NCBI GenBank assembly: GCA_021234155.1
Contig: JAJEKV010000791.1
Span: 26,460 to 90,459, forward strand
From: Isoetes taiwanensis
Taxonomy: Eukaryota; Streptophyta; Lycopodiopsida; Isoetales; Isoetaceae
Direction: 5' to 3'
DNA: 64,000 bases
Part shown: positions 1 to 10,165 of the stretch, piece by piece
Position numbering within the stretch: the stretch's first letter is position 1
Layout of the letters: each line of letters begins with the position of its first letter
Program-made: the position numbers and the translations under genes
Notes under the pieces: generated by a model
What the model was told of the DNA's origin: nothing
Databases searched by the model: none
The model's input: the letters and a program-made list of their open reading frames with translations, nothing else

Positions 1-2700
1 CCTTCTTGTAAGCTGATCCAACGAAAGAATTGAATCTTTTTGGAGCATAAGGAGCCCCAAGACTTAGTCAATAGACCCATGGTTTCAGCTTGATCTAATC
101 CCAGCCTGTCTGCAGCCTTTAGTGGGGATTGTGGCATTAGCAATCCATACAATTTTCTGACTTTATAATCTGCCTCATCCCCACATAACCACCTATCCTC
201 TTCCCCTACAATACCGCGGAGACCATCTCGACGTTCACCATAATCTTCCTAAAGACCTTCCTGTCCCCCTCCCCAAAGACTGGAACCGGGGCTTTAAATC
301 TTGTCCAAGAAATCCATCTATCATTTTCCCACAATTGCCCAACCTTATTCCTGCAACCCCGCCATTTAGTAAACACTCGAGGGTGTACAAATTGCAAGGG
401 GAGACATCCCTCTCCCAAATCCTAGTATTCCAAAATATACTTAGCCCCGCCTCCCAATGAGCATACGCTATGTTGAAGAGATCCACGCACATCACCAAGC
501 TTCTAATATTTTACTCATTACGGGGAAGTACCTCGACCCATTGAGAATTTATAAGTAGGAGCTAACCTCATCTCTAGGGGTCGAGGGTTTCCCCTTTATC
601 TTACCTTGTTTGTAGTGATGCGCACAAAGAAATAGCCGGGATGTATCCTTGGATAGCCCTCCAAACAAACTTGGCTGCCAAAACCTTTCCCCGGACCATT
701 GGATCTTTGCATCCTAAACCCCCCCATCCTTCCTACTTGACACATTTCGGACCATGCAACCCCCGGCAATCTTCCCTCCCCGGATGAATTCGAATGATTA
801 CTAGTAGCTGGTCATACACATATTTACGTGCCACAATAGCTGAAGAGTAGTAAATATGAGTCGCATTAAGAATTGCATTGGCTCTTGTCACTCTCCCCAT
901 GGTGGATGAGGGGACTTGCAGGACTTGAGGTTAACCTTCTTTGAGTCCTTTCTATAATTGGCGCCCAAAGACCTTTTAGATTTTCACCAAGGTTAAGTGG
1001 CATACTTAGCAACTTAGTGATCCTTAGTATGATAGTTCCATGCCACGACCCTTGTATCAATGTCTTCTTCAAAGGCCATATTACATCACATTTAAGCGTG
1101 ATTCGTGCCAATCCCGAAATGGAGTAAAAAGATTTTAAAACCGTTGAAAGGCGGGAAACTCCCATCATCATACCTTAAGAATAGAAAGGTATAAATGCGA
1201 TATTGCATAATAGTCATAGTTTTATTGGAACCTGGAAGAAGTAACCCATTCAGCAATCCTCTCGTCATCAAACTTTTCACCATACAAGTTAAGAGATATG
1301 CCACGATTATAAAAAGGTAAGGCGCAAGGGGGCACCCCTGCCTAATTCCCTTTCTGAGCTCAAAGAGACCAGTTGGCTGCCCATTAACCAGAACAGATGC
1401 TGATGCCATCTTGTTCAAGCCCATAATTAACTCTATAAAGTTAGCTTCAAAGCCCATATGAACCATTATATTTTTTAGCCCACTCCACCTAATAGAGTCA
1501 TAGGCTCTACGGAAATCCAGCTTCAGCAATACACAATTCTGGCGAGAAGACTTACACCAATGAAGCCCCTCTCTTGCTGCCAGATAGTTGTCCAAAATGT
1601 TCCTGCCTGGGAGGAAGGCTGATTGTTCACATCCAATCAAACGGGTTAAGATTGGCTTCAAACGATTAGCAACGACCTTCATAATTACTTTGTACAGCAC
1701 ATTAGTTAGAGCTATTGGTCTCCATTCATTCAGTACTTGAGGCTTATGGACTTTTGGGATCAAAGAGATAAAGCCAGTTGCTAGGGCCGGGTGAAGGTAT
1801 CGAGCTGCCCAAGCTCCGACATTGAAGTAGAAAGGATGGACCAAGAATGTCCCAAAATTCTCGTGAGAACTCAGGCGGAAACCAAATGCGGTCCTGGAGA
1901 CTTACCAAAGGCCAAGGAACACAGAGTCTTATATATTTTACATTCCTGGGCTCTTGAGTAGAACCCTATTATCGTTTTCAGCCACAACTTTGGTCTTGCC
2001 CCTGGAGAGGGAAGCCACCAGAGCATTGATTATTAAAGTCATTTGGAAGAGGATCCTCCTTAAAGAATTCCTCATAACTCTCTACGAAATAGGATTTAAT
2101 TTACGCCTCATCTCTAAGAACTTCATTCTGATCATTAGTAATCGAAAATAATACTATTCTGCCCGGTCTAGCTCCCTTGTCCCTAAAGAAACACTTGGAG
2201 TTCTCATGGTCAACTTTTGCATACCATTTAGTCTTTGATCTAATAGCAGCCCCTCGAGGCCTCTTCCTCTTCTATAGCTTTAATTCGGACATCTAGCTCC
2301 TCTTCAAGAGCCCTGATTGGCTTCATTGAATGGGTCAATAATCGACGCTTAACATCCCGAATTTGGCTATACAACTCAACCTTAGTTTTCCAAATTCACT
2401 AGCCCGCAGCTTCCCCATTTTTTATCCAATCCTTCATAATAGCATTTTTTCCGACCCAAGATTTCATCTTGGAAAGTCCCTCTCCCTTGGCTGAGCTAAC
2501 AGATATTCCCCCAATGAGGTGCGAGAAAGCATCCTTCCCTAAGAGTCTGTATTAAACTTGAAAGGAACATTTCCCTCCGTCTAGCGGAAGGGAGATCTTC
2601 AAATATTAGTTTTTGTGGGACATGATCCGACCGGGGAAAAGGCAAGATCTCCTTCCACATAGCACCGATCCATGAAGGGAGCCGACTTGTTAGCCACATA
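1..2700 (-). mobile_element. Decayed L1-type LINE, 3' end cut by window edge
   Basis: This is a non-LTR retrotransposon read on the minus strand, so its 5' side lies at high coordinates. In element order I can follow an endonuclease remnant (about 2,700-2,500) containing the motif SDHVPQ, then a reverse transcriptase (1,844 down to about 870), then a region after the RT (about 500-200) resembling the zinc-binding reverse-transcriptase tail (zf-RVT) of plant LINEs, with words such as WENDRWISW. The parts lie in different frames with stops between them, so no full-length ORF2 protein can be made. No poly(A) tail or target-site duplication is visible; the 3' end would lie before base 1. It is a different copy from the 6.1-kb LINE further right. 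Confidence 0.85.
866..1844 (-). pseudogene. LINE reverse transcriptase fragment
   Basis: A 250-residue open stretch (1,844-1,092) carries the front of an L1-clade reverse transcriptase. FISLIPKVHKP and EWRPIALTNVLYK (residues about 26-53) match the finger region. LKLDFRRAYDSI (residues 108-118) is motif A with its catalytic aspartate, and GIRQGCPLAPYLF (166-178) is motif B. The normal FADD-type motif C, expected about 40 residues after motif B, is not in place. The text jumps from RGLLNG to LLLPGSNK, as if a piece holding the catalytic aspartates had been lost. A YDD does occur at residues 225-227, but its flanks do not fit. The thumb continues in another frame (ORF 1,171-866, ending with an SGLARI-like word and LGENLKGLWAPIIERTQRRL). 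The copy should be catalytically dead. Confidence 0.88.
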
Positions 2701-3073
2701 GAATCTATCTAGTAGGCAAGAAACTCGTCTCTTCCTTTTTGAATCTCGCATTGTTGAAGTTGCGGAGAGAAGAAGAAATGCTTAGATTTATCAAGAGTTA
2801 TGCATCTTTATAAGTTCCCCGGACTAGTCCATTTAAGTTGATACATGGTGAATGGATGGTTATGGAATTTAGGTAAAAGGTGCTTGCCCATTGTATTTTG
2901 AATGCGGGGATAATAAAGTTGGAGAGCAAGCCAGACTTTTTTACCAAAGCATAAACATTCTAATTGATTGTTCCACTTCTACATCTCTAAAAGGCCACAT
3001 TCTTATTCTCACACGATGTCCGTAATGTGGGCAAACAAGGGCACTTATATTAGTACTACAGCTCCAAGATATT

Positions 3074-3275
3074 TGTTAGGAATATTTATATATGATCATA
3101 TAGATCAAGATAGATGACATGGCAAGTGCCATGTACACGGTGATGTGGATCCCTAGTCATGTAAAGAGTCATGTCTATAGATGAAAAGACGTGTCCCATT
3201 CACTAGATATGTATATGCTACGTTGGGGGTGTTCCTAATCTAATCCAATATATTCTCCATTGTTCTATTTTAAGA
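3074..3275 (+). repeat. 5' LTR of the 2.17-kb element
   Basis: Direct repeat partner of 5,035-5,238. It opens with TG and an AT-rich stretch containing the palindromic ATATGATCATAT. Differences from the right copy are two substitutions in the ATGTACACGG segment, a small indel cluster near GATGTGGATCCC, and two substitutions near CGTTGGGGGTG. Confidence 0.93.
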
Positions 3276-3290
3276 TGGTATCGAGCCTCG
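3276..3290 (+). other. Primer-binding site (tRNA-Met type)
   Basis: TGGTATCGAGCC directly follows the 5' LTR. Plant Copia elements typically use TGGTATCAGAGCC, complementary to the 3' end of initiator tRNA-Met; here one or two bases are missing. The intact form is present in this window at 35,346-35,358. Confidence 0.8.
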
Positions 3291-5025
3291 AGTGCTCTTA
3301 ATCTGATCCCGGGACGCAGGATGGACGTAAGTAGGGGAACCTCCTCCCGATTCAAGAAAGCTAGAAAGAAGAAATCAATGAAGAAAGGGCTTACTAGATT
3401 GAAGAAAAGCTTGGAGATATTTCAAGCCAAGGTGAAGGCAAAACTAATTACCCGCATCTCTATTTTATTGACCGGTGTAGATTCATCGAAAAATTAGGAT
3501 TTAGGACTTCCAAAATGACCTCTTTGCATGAAGTTCCTGCACGAGGCAATATCCCGTTGGGGTAGGTCCAAATCCTCAAGGAAGAAGCTGGTATGGCAAA
3601 GAATGACGTTGAAGACCGTGTGTGAAGCATGTTCTAAGGCCGTTAAAGAAAGGCCCAAGAATATAAGTAGTTAGGGCAGATATGGCACAAATTTTTCTTT
3701 GCAAATGCCGCACATTATGCAATGCCGTCGAAAAAAAGGTTGTAGAAGAAGAAGTAGAAGCCGTCGGCTTTGAAGGAGTCGACTCATTGCCGCTTTGGAT
3801 GGGGTTAGTAGAGCCCTCAATCGAAATCTTTAGGGCATTCGTTAATGAAGAAGGAGCCATGATAGAAAGAAGGGCCGTGGGAATTCCGCCACGTAAATCC
3901 CATGGCTATTAAAGTTTCGAGATTGAAATTTGTTCAAGATGGACACAATTGAAGAAAACGTTGCGTATATGGCCGGTTAAATATGAGGCCAAGAATAGGG
4001 CAAAGAAACAATCCCGTCAGGAAGATGAGAACGAGGTCAAAATTCAACACCAATTGCTTGGAAATCAGATTGCTGGTCATGCCCATAAAGACCTACGGAT
4101 GTCAAGACATGATGCAGACGCAATTTTGGGATTACGGATGCAACAGCTATAAAAACCCAAAGTCTGCAGATGGAGATAGCCCCACAGGATGCCATTTAGA
4201 CAAGCTTTAGATGGTGAAGATACCGCAGAGATAGATAGTAAGGATGCTGCCCAACAAATTGTGGCAACCCAAGACGATTTGGGAGAAAGAAGCATGGCTG
4301 CAGAAGAGATGCAGATGGATCTGAAGACGGAGCAGATGGAACTAAGCCCACTGGCAAAACGAAGACAAAAAGAGGATATTCGAGACGTCTTGGGTCTATT
4401 TGGAGATGATCCGTAAATATCGCATGCCTTAATTCAAGATAATGGAGCAAAGAAAGACTAATGGACTTAAATCCTATTCACAGAGCCAACCATTCGGCCA
4501 AAGATGTGTGCCCAGCGGCAAGTAATGATACTCCAAGCAAAGCGGGACCAAGATAGGATCGATGAAAAAATAAAAATTTATCATTCTTATTAATAGCAAG
4601 CAAGGAGCAAAAGGCGTTCTCGGAGCAGTTGAAAAATCCGACATGCAGACGACACGATTTTACACTGACGTGGAGCATCGAAAAATAAAGGACACACTAT
4701 ATATGGATGACACGAAACATTATAAGGATAAAATCTTTGTTAGAAGCTTAGGAAATTCTATTCACGATTTTAAGGCCCATGTTTATTGGGAAAAATACTC
4801 TAAACAAAAATATGTGAAGTATTCTAGAGTCATTTAAACATCCTATAATTGGGGTCCACAGAATGGTTAAGCATAATGGATGCTTGATCAAGGGGAGAAA
4901 TATGCCTAATATATGTGATCAAGGCATCCTCATAATAGTATAGTCTAGAGGAAAAATTTTCGATTCTTTTTATTGGGGAGAGAGTTCATAAACTAGAAGT
5001 TCTAATCATTCTTGATCTATTGATC

Positions 5026-5034
5026 AAGGGGGAG
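5026..5034 (+). other. Polypurine tract
   Basis: AAGGGGGAG lies immediately before the TG of the right LTR. This is the usual plus-strand priming site form of plant Copia elements and confirms the element's orientation. Confidence 0.85.
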
Positions 5035-5238
5035 TGTTAGGAATATTTATATATGATCATATAGATCAAGATAGATGACATGGCAAGTGCCATGTGTACG
5101 GTGATGTGGGCAGTCCTAGACATGTAAAGAGTCATGTCTATAGATGAAAAGACGTGTCCCATTCACTAGATATGTATATGCTACGTTGGGGCTGTTCCCA
5201 ATCTAATCCAATATATTCTCCATTGTTCTATTTTAAGA
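5035..5238 (+). repeat. 3' LTR of the 2.17-kb element
   Basis: Second long direct repeat, followed by the target-site copy ATATT at 5,239-5,243. See the entry for the left LTR for differences. Confidence 0.93.
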
Positions 5239-7151
5239 ATATTTTACTCAATCGCTATTCGATTTAGAGATTGCTTTGTCTTGAGAGGGATGTGTAAAGA
5301 TCCTGGGAGTGTCTTTCCGTTCCATATTCAAGATGATGTCTAAACCATTGCATTGTAAGGTTTTATCAAAAAGGAGTATCGATTAGTTCCACATGGGATA
5401 GTTAAGGCATTCTAAAAAAAAAAAACTCGATATACCTTTGAAGCTTTAAAAAGGCAAATTTTTTTTTTTGCACATATTTTTATCGAGAAAGAATAGAGAT
5501 GGGTGAAGAGACAATTGCGGACTTTATTGAAGATGTCATAGAATTATCTTCTAAATCGTCCGACCTTGATGAAAGGTCCTTCCTTCTTATTTTCCAACGT
5601 AATGGCTTCTCCATTTTACGTTGTCTTAACTTGCTAGAGCTAGCTTGAATTAGAAGATGGCCTAACTTAGTCATATTGGGGTGATCGGATCATCACATGG
5701 TATCCACAAGAAATTACAAAAACACCAATGACGAATATGAACATGAGGCCCGATTCCGTATGGCTACACGAGGGGACATATCGCTTCTACATGGTCCTAA
5801 AATGTTCGGGATTTTGGGGAAGGATATAGCTATATTATGATCGCATACAAATTCACATCAGTCGTAAATGCTAAAACTATCATTGGCCTCAAAACTTGTA
5901 GCTTGTGATGGCCAAACTAACATCTCTTCTTGCTTTCACCTTGCTACAAAGGATGAGGTTACATGGGTACCTTATCATCCAAGGTGTCACGCTAAATGCA
6001 TTACGTTTTCGGTGCCACGGATGCTAGACAAGGAGAAAGACCACTCACGCAAAATTTTGTGGCATTTACTCGTGTAACTCTAGAAGTAGAAGCACAAACA
6101 AATCAAGGACATATCATTTTCAGTAGACCCATGCAAACGTCTAAGCCTTCGCGGAAATCAAATGAAGAAAGGGTCTTACATGGAAGAGAGGCGCACACTC
6201 ATTGCAAGTGCAATGCAAATCATCTTCTATCCGTAGTGGTATCCTAAGCCTATTAAATGCATTATTATTACAAGGGTTCCAAAGGATCTCAAAAGAACAC
6301 AAGTGCCATATATATATACAAGGAAATTATTTGTAAGGTCAAAATCACCAGTGATTCTTTGATTCATCATGTACATGTGATTTGAGATTTGATTCTAACA
6401 CTATATTAGAACAGGAGGCTTATGTTCCATTCTACAATTATTTATAAGAGCACTTCATGCAAAGAAAAGTTCAAACTGAAACTTTCAATCATAAATCCCT
6501 TTCTAGGAATCATTGGAAATTATTCCATTTGTACCATTAAGAAAATGTCAATATAGTCAACCATATTGTAAGCATGTTGAGTGTAATGATTCAATGAGCA
6601 GACTTTTAAAAAGCAACTTAATTCTTCAGAATTTAATGCTCTTTGCTAAACAAGTAGCTCTTCAAAGGTTAATTGCCACAGATTTTGATGCTCCCCCGGA
6701 GAAGACAACAAGCATTCATCTCATGCCCAATGTTGCGGTGTTTTTTAGCAAGCTCTTGAGTTGCGCGCCTCATCCCATCAAGATGCGTATCCTCCATTAG
6801 ATAACTGGCGGCTACTATAGCAACTCTTCGTGTTCAATTTCACCTATTAATTCAGTGGACCACTTTTTTCCCCACCCATTGTAGAAGAAAAGGATGCATC
6901 ACCAACATTGTGTATGCTAATTTCCGAGTATTAAGTCTTACAACCTATTAGGCCATGCAAAGTAATCGATGGAATGAACGACCATGGATTAACCATGCGT
7001 GCAACCATGTTTCCAAGCCATCCCGAATATTGGTCATCATACCCAACATGCCACCAAATGCTCTTTTAAGCTTTAAAAATGATACATTGTTAGAAATGAA
7101 GCACTTCCGCTTAAATGTGTTTTTATATATTTGCTAGCTCTAAGAATATAC

Positions 7152-7266
7152 TATAAAGCATGAACGTGCCTAAGCCAAGTGGCAAAATACACGTATCAAG
7201 GATCTAATAGTATAAAGCATGAACGCGTGCTCTAAGCCGAGTGGCAAAATACACGTATCAAGGATC
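7152..7266. repeat. 59-bp tandem duplication
   Basis: Two copies starting TATAAAGCATGAACG (7,152 and 7,211) and ending CACGTATCAAGGATC. The second copy has a few added bases near GCGTGCTC. Confidence 0.9.
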
Positions 7267-8542
7267 ATGGGCTGTAGATCATATGGTAGAAGAGTTCAAG
7301 TGAAAATATACAAATAATCGAATATATTTTAATTTTTAAAATAAGAGTTGAAAGGGTTTACATCAAGAGCAAAAGTTGGAACAACTACAATCATGGGTAT
7401 TGCCAGATTCGAGCTCAAATTGTGTTTGCACATAGCGATCCTTGTTTGTGGGGTGTCACGTGTACAAATTTTTGTATCTGTATATTAAGGTTTGCAAAAT
7501 ACTATAAGGTTTGAGAGAATGTACTTAATGGTGTTAATTTTGTACATGTATTGTAAATTTTAAAAGGCTCTCATTGCCTATGTAACCCCCGTGTGAATAT
7601 GCACCCAAACTAAAAGGGGTTTAAGAGGATTTTAATTTAAATGTGTCAAATGCAATGGTTTGTGTTAATAATGTTAATGGTAGTTGTATGTTAATGGTTT
7701 ATGTTAACTAAATTTTTTTGGCCCCTTCGGGGCCTTAAGGATGATGTAGGGGTGTACATATAGACATTACATAATACTCTAATGATGGATGGTATATCAT
7801 AGCCTCACAAATCTAACAAACTAGAGGCTCAAATCATGGAAACGAAAACATTGCATAGAATTAGACATATAATATTATACCAATACCAATATTAATACAT
7901 GAGGTAGCACTTGTCCTACATAAGAGCCATCTTTGTGTGAAGATCTTTACCATGTGTCTCCAAGTCTTACACATGAGACATTCTATTTCACGTGATGCCA
8001 CATTGCCGCATCAATCAAGCCATTGGCTAAATTCATTGCCACCTATATTGACCGATTGCTAAGTTGCGGTTAGAAACCGATTCAACCCTCTTTCCGTGTT
8101 CGATATGGCATTATTAATTTGACCAGCAAAGTTGCTTACGAGCAGAACCGCCCGTAGCCCATCCATGGACTTCGCCTTTTATCTTGTTCTCGAGGAAATG
8201 AATAGATCCCAAAGATTGTTTTAAGTAACCGTGTTAACATACATGCTTTTCATCTTTAGCGTTATTAATAACAAATCTCAATCTATCTAAACATTATAAA
8301 CTATGGGTAGCAAATCCTCATACGGTGGCATGGAAGGGGGTCCAAGACTTCGTTCAAGAATTTGAGAAGATCCGACACCACACCGACTTGCTCTAGAGTC
8401 TTCTCAAGATCTCCGAATTCACAAAGATCACCGATCAATGTTGTTCAATGACAATCGAAATGACAATCGAGTCCGTGTTAGAAATAAAAGATCTTGGAGT
8501 CTCAGATTTGGACCGGTTGCTAGCTTGCAAGGATTTCACCCT

Positions 8543-8587
8543 CCTGTTTAGGGTATAGGTCCTGTTTAGGGTATAGGTCTGTTTAGG
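8543..8587. repeat. Short tandem repeat, 18-19 bp unit
   Basis: CCTGTTTAGGGTATAGGT is repeated, followed by a third partial copy (CTGTTTAGG). The internal TTTAGGG resembles the plant telomere unit, but it appears only once per unit and not in series. Confidence 0.85.
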
Positions 8588-10165
8588 ATCGTTTCTGTAA
8601 AGAGACTTTGTTAAACTTTGAGCAAATGGCTTGTTCCATCTTCAAAGCCGGGCTCATCACTACTTGACCACCGCATGGAGGCAACCCTTTCCTAGTCCGC
8701 TATCTTGCTATCTTAAGTGAGCTTAAGTGAGTGATACATTCAAAGACAACAATTAATTCCAATTTATTAGCTGTCTGGTCAATTGTTAGACATCTTACTT
8801 CCATCTTTCCGTAGAGATCGCCGCGTGAAACACTACGCATTAAGAAAGCATTCTACAGTTAGACCTTATCAACAAAAATTTCTAGTTAGATTAAAAGGTG
8901 ATGAAAGCTGCGCCATTTTGTCTTCACGCTTCCTACAATGCTATTGAAATGTCGAATAAGGATGCCAAAGACACTTTCAAATGATTTAACCTAAGAATGC
9001 GGTGATGATGAATTGTTTCGTCAAGAAAATTCATTACTAGCCTTTTGAGTCCGAACTTTTACCACCCTAGTTTTGATATCTTCATAGTGATTTCCATTTC
9101 TTAGCACTTGTCACTGGTCCAATGTTGTTCGTCTTCCATTAGAAAAGCAAGGACGAAATTGGGGATTTTACAAAAGGATTTATGTGAGGTCATTGTATGG
9201 CCATACAAGTCGACACCATTGGATATGATACATGACCCCGGAATATTAAGTAAATCTGATTTAATCATAAAAATAATCGATTTTTTGTGAGCTTGATTTG
9301 GCTCTCAACCGTTTGTTGATAGCCTAATCTTTGCATTGTGGAGACCGGACGGGGAATGAGGCATAGAACTAGCCCATTTGCTCATCCGCTCCAAACTACG
9401 CCCAAATGCCTATATCCTCGTATATAGCTCGATTTTTTTCGATTGCTGGTAGATCTACGGGTAATGTGTGAATCACTTTAGTTAAATCCGCACGCGGGAT
9501 GTAAGCATATCTGGATGCGAGGAGTGATTCGTCGACTCCCAAAAAGGGTGTGAGATTTTCCCATAGACTGCTGTTGGTGCATGATAATTCACATATCAAG
9601 AAACCCTAAAACTATTTCTCTATATCTTCATGAACACTTTAATTTAGGGTTGAAAATAACATGCACAAAAGCCTAAATCACCACCATACAATTCTTTTCT
9701 CATAAAAATCCACGGTAAGAAAGGGTGGCTCTAGAAATCTTTGTTTCGTACATGCACAATTTAATACATCAACAAAATCATAGTAAAACCATAATAAAAA
9801 GCGTGATAAAAATCATAAAGGTAACCTTTGTTATAATGCTAGATATTTGCATCCATTTGAAATTTGAAATAAATGTCATCTTTGATATTGTCCCCATATG
9901 TATTGTATCTGTCCATTTTCTCTGTTTAAGAAGCTGCCACTGATATTGGCAAGAAGGCATAAACTATCAGCAGAAGACCCTGAAAAAAAACTACCCTAGC
10001 ACAAAATCCTACCACGAAAGCCATACAATATTAGGGGATCTTAGCTAAGATCTAACAGCAACTGAGAAAATTAGTGCCTGCTCAGACAGAGATATTAGAG
10101 GAATTACTCTAAAACTGGAAACTAACCAACAGTATATTAGAAATGTGGAATGGCTTAAAAGCTCA

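Larger units (their letters stand above)
3074..5238 (+). mobile_element. Complete non-autonomous LTR retrotransposon
   Basis: Two direct repeats of about 202 and 204 bp bound a 2,165-bp element. Both begin TGTTAGGAATATTTATA and end TTCTATTTTAAGA. The element is flanked by a perfect 5-bp target-site duplication, ATATT (3,069-3,073 and 5,239-5,243). A primer-binding-site-like sequence follows the left LTR directly and a polypurine tract precedes the right LTR, which fixes the + orientation. The 1.76-kb interior has only short open frames (for example 3,682-3,912 and 4,189-4,416). I recognise no gag zinc knuckle, protease, RT or integrase. It is therefore non-autonomous, in the size range between TRIM and LARD elements, and would need proteins from a Copia-like partner. 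The LTRs differ at a few sites (about 96% alike by eye), so insertion is moderately recent. Confidence 0.92.
5244..9700. other. AT-rich stretch without recognisable genes
   Basis: Short open frames occur (for example 5,868-6,077, 5,996-6,247 and 6,513-6,800 on +), but none shows a domain I recognise, splice signals or a sustained reading frame. Two local tandem duplications lie inside (7,152-7,266 and 8,543-8,587, listed separately). I see no LTRs or terminal inverted repeats here. Confidence 0.6.

Noticed and set aside
8543-8587. TTTAGGG words suggesting interstitial telomere repeats
   Set aside because: The 7-mer occurs only once per 18-19-bp unit and is not in tandem.
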